64,000 nt of DNA from Paragyromitra xinjiangensis (lineage: Eukaryota > Ascomycota > Pezizomycetes > Pezizales > Discinaceae): assembly GCA_038503065.1 (NCBI GenBank), contig JBCAMK010000016.1, positions 1,240,001 to 1,304,000 of the forward strand, written 5' to 3'. A program made the position numbers and the translations under genes. The notes beneath the pieces were generated by a model. It ran no database searches. It saw nothing but the letters and a program-made list of their open reading frames with translations, and was not told the DNA's origin. This document shows positions 36,135-46,985 of the stretch, one piece after another (positions within the stretch are counted from its first letter, which is position 1; the number at the start of each line of letters is the position of its first letter).

Positions 36135-36640
36135 GTCGACCTCTAGTAGGTCGTCGCCACGTTCTATATACAGGTCCACCTTCCGACTCCACGTGAATTG
36201 GATCGACTTTTGTTGTGTGAACCCTTCATTTTGACCCGCCAGCGACTCCACGTGAATTGGATCGACTTTTGCTGTGTGAGCCCTTCATTTTGACCCGCCA
36301 GCGACTCCACGTGAATTGGATCGACTTTTGCTGTGTGAGCCCTTCATTTTGACCCGCCAGCGACTCCACGTGAATTGGATCGACTTTTGCTGTGTGAGCC
36401 CTTCATTTTGACCCGCCAGCGACTCCACGTGAATTGGATCGACTTTTGCTGTGTGAGCCCTTCATTTTGACCCGCCAGCGACTACCCTCTTGAATCGACT
36501 CTCGTTGTGTAAGCCCTTCATGTCGACCTCTAGTAGGTCGTCGCCACGTTCTATATACAGGTCCACCTTCCGACTCCACGTGAATTGTATCGACTTTTGT
36601 TGTGTGAGCCCTTCATTTTGACCCGCCAGCGACTACCCCT
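36135..36640. repeat. Tandem repeat with 59-bp unit near the CATCAG-3 left end
   Basis: A unit beginning CGACTCCACGTGAATTGGAT and ending GACCCGCCAG recurs at exact 59-bp spacing (starts 36243, 36302, 36361, 36420). Longer composite units that also include the 21-bp palindrome and GCCACGTTCTATATACAGG flank them (about 35984, 36135, 36522). Position near the element end suggests subterminal transposase-binding repeats, as in CACTA elements; that role is inference. Confidence 0.85.
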
Positions 36641-36721
36641 TTGAATCGACTTTCGTTCTGTAAGATTCATGTCGACCTGCAGTAGGTCGGTAATGGATTC
36701 TTGCTGTAAGTTCCAGCCTCT

Positions 36722-39700
36722 CTAGTATATGTCATTGAATGTCTCAAGATCCACCCTGCTATTTACATACCAATAGCCCTCTTCTAGATCCTGCACTAGA
36801 TGCGCCATCCCTGTAATCGAAGCTACACTCACAACCCACTCGTCATTACCAGGAATCCGCACATTACGAAGGCCAACTCTAATTAAGCTGCTGTTGGCCT
36901 CCAAGAGGCCGGCACCATCCAATCGAAGCATTTTGACGAGCGCAAGCCGATGGGTACGTCCCGAGCTCGGATCGCGGAGCTTAAACAAGCATCTCAATCG
37001 GCCAGGTAAGCGCCCACGCAAGGCACCATATTCGGTCTCGTTTCCTACCATAACCCAAACCCAGTCATTCCTTGCAGCCCCTCCTCGAAATGGCATATTG
37101 ATCGTGCATCGAAGGCGGTGTATGGTATAGATATCGGTCTCTTGGAATTTGAGCATGGGGACCTGAAGCTGTGTAAAACGCTCCGCTGGGCACAGCCTTA
37201 GTTTGACGTTGTCGGTTGGCAACCTCTGGGAGTCCGGCAAAGTACTGTTATATGACTCTACCTTCTGCACTAATAGACCCTTGGTATCACCAATATCCAG
37301 CATCACATCTTCGAGGGATTGAGTCAAACGGGCGCTTATACGCCCTCGGAGGTAAGATGGGGGCTTTCTTTCCGCTCTGATATCTGGCTCGCACCAAGCT
37401 GGAACCCTTTCCTTCTCTAGGAGATCTCTTACATCTTTTGGGAGTGACCCCGCCGGCCTCTCACGAGTCGCCTCCCGAATGGATATGATACGCATGGCCA
37501 TCAAGTGTCGACGAGAATAGTGCTCTAAGATCTGCTTGGTTGCATTGATCTTATTCGAGGCGCGATAACCGACTTTGATCTGTTCTTGATGTGAGGCTTC
37601 GCCGACCTCTGTGGAGTAGGCAACAATATTACCGAACTGCCTGACATGTGCGCTGAAGTGGCTCAATAGATGCATCTTGATGAAGTTGAAGTGAGATTCT
37701 TGGCGGTAGATATCCTGGCGCTGCTCTGACCTCTCCAATCTATCTTCTACCACCACCTTTCGCCTCTTCGCCGTACCCTGAGAGGCCGTCAACAGTTCCT
37801 CCTGAGCTTGCCGCATGGCTTTGTTGGCTCTCTTTGCTTTCGCATTCGTCGCCTTTGATTTGCGGAATTCGAGGAAGATATCCTTATGCTCGTGGAAGTC
37901 CTTCAAATAGCCTTCCATATAGTCAATAGTCTGTTCGGTGTGGCTGCGATATTGAGCCATTAGGTGGAAATCGATCAAGGCTTGGATACAGTCCAGAGCT
38001 CTCTTGAATGCCGGCCTTTCAGAGGTCGTCGGCTTCCGCAGAGCAACTGTCACTGCTACTAGGAGGAATCGACCAAGGTTCCGCATCTCTTTCCTCTGCC
38101 ACTGAGTCACCTCTCGATAGGCCCTTTTGGGAACTGTGATGCCCGTATCAGGAGGAATGGACTTCCATACTTTGTCGAATTGGTCGAGTCGGTTGTATTT
38201 GCCAAGGAAGCCTTGGATCCATTCCATCATATGCTTCAAAAAGACCTAAATAGACTGTATGTAAAAGGTCAGGCTTCCATAGAGCTTCTGGCCGGACTCT
38301 AAGCCGCCAAAAGCTGTTCATGAGTGCTTTTATACCCCTCTGCTGCAGCCAGTCTAGATCCCCGACCGAGCCTGTCTCTTGGTAGCGTTTTACTCGAGCC
38401 TTATAGCAATCGTGATTGCGTACTGGAAAGGGCTGCGTACAAAGCTGACCTAGACTAGGCGTCAATTTCGCAGACGGGGCAAGCATTATTCTTTAGGTGT
38501 TGGAGGGTGACGTGCTTTCTAAAAATGGTCTGCCAACCAGCCGCAGACTACTGGAAAGCAGAATCGCAGCTGACCATCAGCACATGGAAGCTGAACACCG
38601 CTTGTTGCCGGCTCGTGGAGGGTTGACATAGTCCTTTCCATGGCAAGATCTGGGACCGCGCGATTTCTTGACCTTTGTCTTCAGCAGCCTTGACCTTCAA
38701 CTTGCCGACCTTTGGCGGGACGGGAAGCAGTGCCAACAGTAACGATGCCATTGCGGAAGGTTTGTTTCGAAGTGTGGATTTGATATTGCCTATCGTCAAA
38801 TAGATGGGCCAAGCCTTTTATCGCCTGAGAAGTTGGTAAGATGTGTTTGATCCGACGAGCAAGAATTGGAATCAATGTGGAGCCAGCGGGGAGGGTTTTC
38901 ACCTGGCTGATTAGCAAACTCTGACGGCTCCTGTGAGGTCGGGAGCTAACCTGGAGATCCCACCACCAATCACTGTATGCATTTCTGAATACATTCTTTC
39001 ACCGGCAGGGTTGAATTCCTTCACCGGAGTGTAGACCATTTCCCCTGAATATGCTGTTTGGGCTAGCAAATATCGTATACAAACCATAGGATCGCGATGA
39101 CAGAATACAAAAGGCTCCCCATCAATCTCCTCCTCGATGAAGGTCCAGCTTGGCTCTCACAGGTCGTCGGCAGGTTCTCAATCACCTTGTAGAGGGTGTA
39201 GGCGGACCGATAGGAGCCGGCACCAAGGTAAAGACCTTTCTTGAAGTATTCCTCGATGCCAGTCTTCGTCGTTTTGGTATCAATAAACCATTTGGCTAAA
39301 TGGAAGTCATAAGCAGTGTGGAAGGGGAATAAAGGGAATTGGAGCAAGCTTTCCTGAGCTTCTAGGAAGCCTGGCACGCTTCCTGCCGGCCTCCCTGCAT
39401 CCGGTAAGAAGCTTTGACTGATCTTTGGGGACTTCGGCTGCACCATTATCGTTGTCTTCAGCATCAGAGGCTGTAGCTGGTTCTTCATCTGAATTATTGT
39501 CCGAATCGTAAATTGATGATCTATCACTCCTTCTATCGAGGTAGTCCTCTGCCGGCTCTTCTTGGTCCGTCAGTGGATCGTCAAGATAAACTTCTGCTTG
39601 CTCAGGGTGCTTGGTCAAGATATGGGTTATCAAAGCTGAGCTGTAGTCGTAGGAATATCGACAGAAGGGGCAGCGGTCTGGCATGTTTGGAGGTTTGGTA

Positions 39701-39786
39701 GTAAAAGGGGTAGCGAGGTGTTGTGGAATAATAGGGGACTGATGGTCCGGCATTGACGACCTACGAAGAGCGGAGAAGAGGCTCAT
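36722..39786 (-). pseudogene. Plavaka-type transposase, interrupted
   Basis: Start at 39786 (MSLFSALRRSSMPDH). Order: a C2H2 zinc finger CPFCRYSYDYSSALITHILTKH, an acidic linker, then FPFHTAYDFHLAKWFID (39300), YRSAYTLYKVIENLP, EPFVFCHRDPMVCIRYLLAQ, ERMYSEMHT...DWWWDLQ, and TLPAGSTLIPIL with THLTNFSGDK and LTIGNIKSTLRNKPSA (38780). Next come a CPVCEIDA cysteine pair, ALWKPDLLHTVYLGL, and an uninterrupted 505-codon C-terminal part (38239-36722) with HFNFIKMHLLSHFSAHVRQFG and STEVGEASHQEQIKVGYRAS. This order is typical of fungal Plavaka transposases. One intron is clear (38903-38950) and holds a palindrome copy. Other breaks (about 39430, 39130, 38860, 38480 and a T-run at 38240) look like frameshifts, so it is probably inactive. 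Confidence 0.85.
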
Positions 39787-40575
39787 CGCACTCCCAGCCG
39801 TGTCTTGGGGTTGAGATCAGGGGTTGAGCCTGACGTCGGGGTTGATATGGCGCCTGATTCAAAGATAAGAGCCGCAACGCAACAGGCTTGGACCTTTGCA
39901 GCCACGCAGTCTGTCTTTGAAGCTTGACGACCAGCTCAATTGCAGCTCAACAGCAGCAGGATCCTCAAAAAAAAAGTTGCTCTAAATCCTGAGATTTTCT
40001 GGCGTGTGGATCCTCCACCGGCCTACAGGAGGTCGGCAGGTTCCTTTCACAACTTTTGCGCATATTGAAATAGCGCTAGTGCTGTATAACCCTAACCCTG
40101 AGTCCTTTAAGAGTTTCGGATTTGCTAACTCTTACGTCAACCCTCCACCCCCTCACCTTCCAACCTCCAACCTCCACCTCCTCGCACTATTCACACCACC
40201 ACCTCCTCCCTCGCAGCCTCCTTCAACGCAGCGTTTCAAGCTGCAGCTGCTATTCAGCTCAACGTTTCAAGTTGCTGCTCTCGCAATCTTGCCTTCCAGC
40301 TTGAATAGCCAGCAAAGGCTATAAAATGGCAGATATGGCGCCTCCAACCGAGTCAGAACCAAGCAGAGCAAACAAAACCCCCCCGCCCAATCTAAACAAT
40401 CAAACAACCCCACCAAACAGTGTACCGACCTCTCGCAAGCCGTCGCAAACAGATCCATCCTGACGACGAATATCACGAGCCTTAACCCCCGCGACAAAAA
40501 ACTCCAGTATATCGATCACCCCGGCAATCATCAACCCAACTGACCTCCCCCAAGCCGGCAAGCACCCCTACCAAG

Positions 40576-41991
40576 ATGCCGCCCCGCGCCAGAGCGACTG
40601 AAATGACTGCAGCAGATCTCAAAATAGTGTTGGGCTTCAGCGCAACCAACAATCAAGCCTATTTGATCGTTCGTGATGATATTGTTTCCTACGCTATTCA
40701 GCACGGTATCACAGGCGTCGACACCCTGGAAAGGCTGCCTGGACTGCTTGTGAGGAGCACGCAGTCAGCCACAAATACCTGAGCCGCTTCAAGGAAGCCT
40801 ACGAAGGAGCAGGGCCAAAGGAGAATACCGCAGTCGTTCGAAGGCTATCAAATGCCTTTGCCTCGACGCTATCAAGAAGAAGAACGCTGCCAGAGCAGCA
40901 GCGGATAAGCAGATGGCAGATAATGGTGACTTTGACGGGCCTGCTGCCGGCCTCACTAGAGCTGTCGCCGCCGCTGGTGCTGCTGGCGCTGCTGCACCTT
41001 CACCTTCCCGCATCATTCAGGTCCGCATCGTCGATCCTGACATAATTGGTGCCTACGACAGCGATGCACCTCTACCACGCCAGACAAGCGGATATGGCTG
41101 GGACCCAGCTAATACCATCTTCCAGAAGCTGACGACCTTCCCAGAGCCGGTCACGCACCGTGATATCTTGACATACGCAGCAAAGCATGTCGCTGAGAAT
41201 CGTCGCGCTCGCGCAGTTTGAGAGCTCTTGTCCCCATACCTGAAGACTTTCGGATATCTACTAACGATGAGATGATTCTCAGCGAGGATGACGAGGTGAC
41301 GGCCTGGCTGAGGTCGACAACGGCTAACCCCCCGGTTGTGAACGTTATTCTTCATCGGGTTACTGCCAAAGGAATGCGATCGCGCCAAACCCCGCCGCCC
41401 TCTGGCGAGCGGGCACATATCTCCAAGCGCTATTTCGCCTCTCTTCTCGAGGACCCTGCCGAGGATTCTGACGAGGACGACCGCCCGCTTCGGAAGAAGT
41501 TTAAGCCGCTGCCGCGTACAGATAGGGGCTTCCAAGCTCGCGAAAGGAAGATTCGGGCACGAATCTTGCGCCAGCAAGAGCTCCTGGAGTCAGTCAAAGA
41601 GCATCACAAGGAGATAACGCCAGACGCCATATTTTCTGACGAGGAAGGGTTTGAGAACAGGTATATGTCGGCCGCTCAGAGGCGGGCAGCTAGGGAAGCG
41701 GTTAAGGCAGCAGCTGAAGCGGAGGAGGACGAGGAGTTGGAGGAGGAGGAGGAGAAGCAGGAGGAGGAGAAGGGGGAGGAGGAGGAGGATAAAGAGGAGG
41801 AGAACGACGGAGGGGATGGGAAGGGTGGGGCTGACGAGGATGTTGGAGCTACCGCGCTTACTGCGGCCATTTCGTCCTCGATTTCCTATTTTCTTCAGTT
41901 TTGTAGTTGTGGCAACCCCCTCGGCCTCCTGAGGCCGGCAAATTTCTTTATCCGTTTCTTTATCCGTTTCTTTTTGTTTTCTTTTGGTTGA
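40576..41991 (+). pseudogene. CATCAG-3 accessory gene 1, acidic/coiled-coil protein
   Basis: Starts MPPRARATEMTAADLKIVLGF at 40576. It is followed in shifted frames by an Ala-rich segment (DAIKKKNAARAAADKQ, 40870-41221: TSGYGWDPANTIFQKL, THRDILTYAAKHVAENRR) and by 41218-41991. That last frame has a charged helix (RERKIRARILRQQELLESVKEHH) and an extreme Glu-rich tract (41720-41810). Frame changes near 40760 and 41215 may be introns or decay. I do not recognise a family. It is divergently placed relative to the transposase (39786 and 40576), so the two could share the promoter region 39787-40575. Confidence 0.5.
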
Positions 41992-42376
41992 TATATGATG
42001 GATACGCATGATTATTTTTTGGTAGGTCAAACCTTCTCCTATCCGGTTACCTAAATACTGACTGGCTTGTCAAGGTTTATGTATAGCGCTTACCGACCTC
42101 CCAGAGGTTGGCGGTCTTGGGTTTCCTATTCTTATTATTATACCGGATTCTTTATATGTTTTATATCCTTTTCTTTATATGTCGTTTTAGAGGGTAGAGG
42201 GTAGAGGGGGCAGCAAGGCATGGATGAGTGCTGGTACGTTCCTTCCTGCCAATCGTTTGAGATCTAAAGCTGACTCTTAGGTAGCACCCAACGACCTTCA
42301 GGAGGCCGGCAGGATCTTTGTATTATCTTATTATCTGTATTATCTGTATTATTCCTATTATTCCTACTATTCCTAG

Positions 42377-43207
42377 CATCAGCAAAAAAAAAATTGCGCC
42401 CAATAGGTACATATTCCGCCCGACCGCCTGCCGCGCCTGGGCGACACTGGCTGCCTGCTGCGATTCCCCCGGGCGTCGCTTGCTGCCTGCAGCGCTTCCC
42501 GGCGACCTCCCACCATCCGGCAGCGCTGGGCGGCAGCTTGAGTACTTAGCAAATTTTCGATCGAATTTGCGATCGAATTTTTCTAAGTCCCTGAGAACTC
42601 GGGACTTAGCAAATTTCACTTTACTCGCCTCCCAGGCACTTAGCGATTTCCAAAAATCTGGAGGTCGCTTAGTCATCACTTTGTAGTCGCCAAGTCGTCG
42701 CCAAGTCGTCGCTTAGTCGTCGCCAAAGCAACGCCTAGTAAGACACCAATCTCCACCTCCCCCTATTCCTTCCCGTCCTTCCTTCTATTGCTTCCCCCTA
42801 TTCCCTCCCACCCATTCTCAACCTCGCTGTACCACTGACATCGTGACTTTTAGGCTCGAAGTACTAAGCTCTGTTTGCAAAGAAACTCCTAGGTAACGTC
42901 TCGCTTCTGTTTATATGATTCCCGCTGATATGCCTCCTAGACTCGCTTTGATCCGCTGCTTCAACTTCCGCTGCCTCCGCTGGCTGCTTGCTTCCGCCTA
43001 AGCGAGCTCAGCAAACAGCTCAATTCGCTGCCTCAGCTTCCTGAGCTTCCGCCGCCTCCTAGAGGTCGTCGATCCGCTGCCTGAGCTTCCGCTGCCTCCG
43101 CCATATGGTCGATTCGCTGCCTGAGCTTCCGCCGCCTCCGCCACATGGTCGATCTGCTGCTGCAGCTTCCGCTGCTTCCTCCGCTTCCGCCATATGGTCA
43201 ATTCGCT

Positions 43208-43248
<41 letters not shown>

Positions 43249-44275
43249 CGCCTGCGCCAATAGGTCGATTCGCTGCCTGAGCTTCCGCCGCTTCCGCCAT
43301 ATGGTCAATTCGCTGCCTGAGCTTCCTCCGCTTCCGCCATATGGTCGATTCGCTGCCTGAGCCTGAGCCTGAGCCTGCGCCTGCGCCAATAGGTCAATTC
43401 GCTGCCTGAGCCTGAGCCTGAGCCTGAGCCTGCGCCAATAGGTCGATTCGCTGCCTGAGCTTCCGCCACTTCCGCCATATGGTCAATTCGCTGCCTGAGC
43501 TTCCTCCGCTTCCACCATATGGTCGATTCGCTGCCTGAGCTTCCGCTGCCTCCGCCACATGGTCGATTCGCTGCAGCAGCCTCCGCTGCCTGCGCCATAT
43601 GGTCAATTCGCTGCCTGAGCTTCTGCCGCCTCAGTCAATTGGTCGATCCGCTGCCTGCCTCTGGCAGGTCGTCGATTCGCTGCTGCCGCTTCTGCCGCTT
43701 CCTCCGCTTCCGCCATATGGTCAATTCGCTGCCTGAGCCTGAGCCTGCGCCTGCGCCAATAGGTCAATTCGCTGCCTGAGCTTCCTGCGCCTGCGCCAAT
43801 AGGTCGATTCGCTGCCTGAACCTGAGCCTGAGCCTGCGCCAATAGGTCAATTCGCTGCCTGCCTCTGGCAGGTCGTCGACTCGCTGCTGCAGCTTCCACA
43901 GAAGCTAGTTTAGCTGCGCCCTCGATATTTGTACATAGATAGATATATAGATAGATACATAGAATAAAGCAATTGTCAATGATATTGGTTCCATACAAGT
44001 GATTCCCGAATATTCCAGGCCCTACTGCACAAATCCATTCTACAGGGCGAACTGCTGCCAAAATCCTGCGGCAGCGAGGGACCACCCACGCCCAGAAGCA
44101 GCCCACTACACCACTTGCTACAGGATGAAACGACCTCCTCCAGGCGGTCAAAGGTCTAGAAACTATGCCTCCCGGGCGCGCCGAGGTGCTGCAGCAACCT
44201 AGCAGAAGGGTAACATTCCGCCCGACCGCCTAGACCTCCAGGCGGCCAGGGCGGCTTTATCGATTTTTGCTGATG
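42377..44275. mobile_element. 1.9-kb non-autonomous CATCAG element nested in CATCAG-3 (CATCAG-4)
   Basis: Starts CATCAGCAAAAAAAAAATTG and ends GATTTTTGCTGATG. Both subterminal regions contain CCGCCCGACCGCCT-type sequence in inverted arrangement. The flanks are one interrupted TATTATTCC microsatellite (42320-42376, 44276-44320). The 2-bp duplication is not clean (TAG on the left, TAC on the right). Layout is TIR, C/T-rich homology to CATCAG-1, satellite, 3' region; no transposase. Confidence 0.8.
42955..43880. repeat. About 40-bp satellite (GGTCAATTCGCTGC cores), about 20 copies
   Basis: Cores GGTC(A/G)ATTCGCTGC recur near 43107, 43195, 43262, 43303, 43344, 43392, 43441, 43481, 43520, 43561, 43601, 43718, 43762, 43801 and 43846. 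They follow either CATATG or CAATAG alternately. Internal GAGCCT hexamer expansions lie at about 43209-43250, 43365-43380 and 43412-43432. It is homologous to the array at 4944-5425. Confidence 0.9.
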
Positions 44276-44781
44276 TACTATTTGTATTATTCCTATTATT
44301 TGTATTATTCGTATTATTATGGCGGTAGCGATTAGATGTTAGATATCTTGGCGTTTCTATTATTGGCCTTGGGGCAGCAAGACATTGGCTGTTGCAGGTA
44401 CCCTACTACCCTATCAATCTTTTATAGCTAAACGCTAACGTCTATGAGACAGTATTTGCCGACCTTCAGTGGGCTGGTAGAAGGTCTTACTATCTTTATG
44501 GCGTCATTTGACCGGATTCGCTTAATTACTAATCATTTTTATGTATCTACAAATATATCTACTAGCCGCTGCTGCTAGGTGTGGCAGCAGAGCTGAGGAT
44601 CCGGTCATTTCCAGTCATAGCGTGCTTCCGTGGTAACCAATGTTTTGCGAGTCCGTGCAAAGCCCCTTTACTTATTCCCCCAAGCAGACGCCGACCTCTC
44701 TCAGGCCGGTCAATACCTTACCTCTCATCCAAAAAGCTGTCGACTCCCTACTGAACAAACTCCTTTACCACTACAGAAAAA
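43881..44781. other. Right end of CATCAG-4 and following CATCAG-3 spacer
   Basis: 43935-43965 is a GATA-type simple repeat; 44276-44325 a TATTATTC microsatellite. No gene is supported. Palindrome copies are at about 44460 and 44690. Confidence 0.45.
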
Positions 44782-46402
44782 ATGATCAGAAATTCAGGTA
44801 AGAAAGCTAGCACTTCAAAACGCCGTTCGATGCAGATAACAAAGCCTTTCCTACCACCCCCCCCCTCCACCAGGAATCTGCCGTCTCGTGAGAGGTCGGT
44901 GGAAGAATATAGGGGGACGCAAAGCTATGAAGACGCAGCAGAAGACGAAGACGAAGATGAAGACGAAGATGACGAAGACGAAGATGACGAAGATGAAGAG
45001 GAAGAGGAAGAAGGAGAAGGGGGAGAAGACAATAACGATGAGAATCTACGGGCTTTTCGTAGAACCTACGAGAGTGACGATTCAGATTATGAATCACCTC
45101 CGACCTTGGAGAGGCCGGCAGGCCCTTCCAAAAAGCCTACTGCGAGGCATCGAGAGATGATACAGGCAAACCTCATTCGCAAAAAACTGGCAAGTACAAT
45201 TAATTCTCACTGGCAAGTCATTTTTAATAGCCTACTAATGAGTGTGATAGGGCATGAATTTGGAGCCGGTACCGAGCAGCACCATGCCGACTCCTCTGCA
45301 GCTGGCACATGGTAGCACTGTAGTATGATCAACACGACTCATAGTCGCAATCGAGACCGGCGTGTTCTGCGCAGAAGACTCCCTGCAGCCTGTTGCTCGG
45401 CCTGCAAAGCTGTATATTGCTTCTTTCACCTACTTCAGGCATCCCTTTCCTGACGGAATCGAGATGGCCAAATGGACGAAAAGAGCACTGCAAGAATCAA
45501 GCTGAGAAGGATATGGGCGTAGTATGCCCTATCAATGAGTGTGCTTCAACTTGGTATGTTGCCGGCCTCTGTGAAGCCGATTGAGTATTCTAACAGCTCT
45601 AAGCTAAAAGCAAAGCAATGGAGCACACGGTCCCAATTTCTCGCTCACATCAAAAGAACGTGTTGACTGCCTACAATCTTACGGATCTGGAAGGAGGAAG
45701 AGCGCCAGAAGAAGATCGAATATCTGTTGGATGACGACAGGTTCACCTGTCACCCTGATGCATATGAGGTCAGTACAAACTCCTACTAGTATATGACGAC
45801 CGCTGACGAGCCGGCAGAGTCTAGAGGGTAGATTCCTTGCTCCACAAATTCCCTTCCTGATATTTAGTAAGTTTTATGAAGGTAAGAAGGCTCTCGGAAG
45901 GTCGGATAGAACCTTCATCGGGAGTATCAATACCGTATTCATTGCAACGACTGCAGCAATGATATATCACTGTCTTTCTGCTTGGAAAACAGGCGCCTAT
46001 GAAGACCCCAAGGACTTCAACACCACAAACGCTCTCTGTAAGTTATGGACGACCTACGGGAGGCCGGTATTCTCTGCTGACAAGATGATAGATCCTTGGC
46101 ACCGTCAGCTGAACACAATACAGATCATAGATGTCGAGATTCGGGAAATGTTACTAAATGATATCTGCCGCCAGATCAATGATCTTGTAGGGTATCTTCC
46201 CCCTTACAACGTGATACTAGCTAATGATATTAGCGAGCGAAAGGCAAGACGTTGGCCCGTATATCGAGTCGCAGGATGCCTTCCGGGGAGATCAGGACGA
46301 CTAAAAGCAATACTAGAGCTGTGGAAGAGAAGGCTCGTCGACGACCCTCCAGCAGCCGTATGCTCGGCGGGCTCGGCAGTCAAGCTCCAGCCCAAACCCT
46401 AG
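44782..46402 (+). CDS. CATCAG-3 accessory gene 2, DUF6532-like protein with acidic N-terminus
   Basis: ATG at 44782 (MIRNSGKKASTSKRRS), then a long Asp/Glu tract (44935-45025) and a segment with ERPAGPSKKPTARHREMIQANLIRKKL. Further exons read TYFRHPFPDGIEMAKWTKRAL (about 45430) and IWKEEERQKKIEYLLDDDRFTCHPDAYE (45685-45768). After an intron, SLEGRFLAPQIPFLIFSKFYEGK...IATTAAMIYHCLSAWKTGAY (45818-46000) resembles the DUF6532 domain found beside Plavaka-type elements in fungi. Clear introns are 45554-45596 and 45769-45817, each containing a palindrome copy. Splicing between 45200 and 45420 is unclear and a frameshift lies near 45660, so decay is possible. Confidence 0.55.
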
Positions 46403-46983
46403 TGACCCGATTGAAGAAGTGGCTGCCATCCTGGCGGCAATCCCTGCCTCGGAGGGAAATGGCACCTAGGAGCTTGCTGACGACCTCGCACGAGCCGACA
46501 AGAAGAACTGGAAAGGCGTTGGGGGTCGAGTAAGAGGAAGGATAGGGAAGGGAAGAGAGAGGTGAGGTGAGCGGAAGGAGGAGAGGCAGCCAAGGATATA
46601 TGTAATAGTAGAGTAATAGACTAGAGCGTTTCAAGGAATATATAGCCATTTTACCACACGCCCGAATATAAGCCTCCTAAAGATAAGGCTACACGATCAT
46701 GAGCATCCGTGATCTTCAGAACGTCAGATCCAGAAAGAATGCGTCCGGACTGTAGGAGGTCGTCAAGGTCTCCGAGAAGAACGATGTCGAAGCAGAGCCA
46801 TCCAGAGGCTGGGCTACCACAATAGTTGCGAAAGGGGTCATCAGGACTGACGACCTCCCAAAGGTCGCCTCCGGGCGCAGAGAGCAGAGTTTACAACCTG
46901 AGGGAGGGCTATATTCCGCCCCGACCACCCGAAGCGTCTGATGCATTGGGCGCACCGGGCGACATTTCAATTTTTTGCTGATG
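46403..46983. other. CATCAG-3 right end region
   Basis: Purine-rich stretch 46520-46600 (GGAAGGAGGAGAGG), then the right subterminal part with palindromes at about 46752 and 46849-46869 and GCCC-rich sequence before the tip. No gene is supported. Confidence 0.45.
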
Positions 46984-46985
46984 TG

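Larger units (their letters stand above)
35813..46869. repeat. Dispersed 21-bp interrupted palindromes
   Basis: 8-bp arms GACGACCT / AGGTCGTC or variants such as GCCGGCCT / AGGCCGGC, around 5 variable bases. Clear copies are at 35813-35833, 35984-36004, 36135-36155, 36522-36542, 36671-36691, 38010-38030, 40017-40037, 42290-42310, 44690-44710, 45099-45119, 46048-46068 and 46849-46869. Weaker copies are near 36895, 37450, 37595, 38925, 39170, 39385, 40430, 40945, 41925, 42090, 44460, 45563, 45797 and 46485. Spacer bases differ between copies while arms are kept. Copies lie in spacers, introns and coding sequence. CATCAG-4 (43653, 43857) and CATCAG-1 (4945-4965) also hold copies. Confidence 0.85.
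35691..46983. mobile_element. 11.3-kb CATCAG element with Plavaka-type transposase (CATCAG-3)
   Basis: The tips are CATCAGCAAAA and TTTTGCTGATG, and both are followed inward by ATGTCGCCC (or its complement). TG is duplicated at 35689-35690 and 46984-46985; excision restores Gypsy A integrase as LYLDYV-WKLHGLPK. It carries a minus-strand transposase with Plavaka features (36722-39786), two plus-strand genes, a 59-bp tandem repeat near the left end, and dispersed 21-bp palindromes. A 2-bp duplication suits the CMC (CACTA/Mirage/Chapaev) group to which Plavaka is assigned. It is the likely source of mobility for the other CATCAG elements. Confidence 0.9.

Noticed and set aside
36000..46900. CRISPR-like array from the palindromic repeats
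   Set aside because: Repeats are dispersed at irregular distances of hundreds of bases in a eukaryotic transposon; no array, no cas genes.
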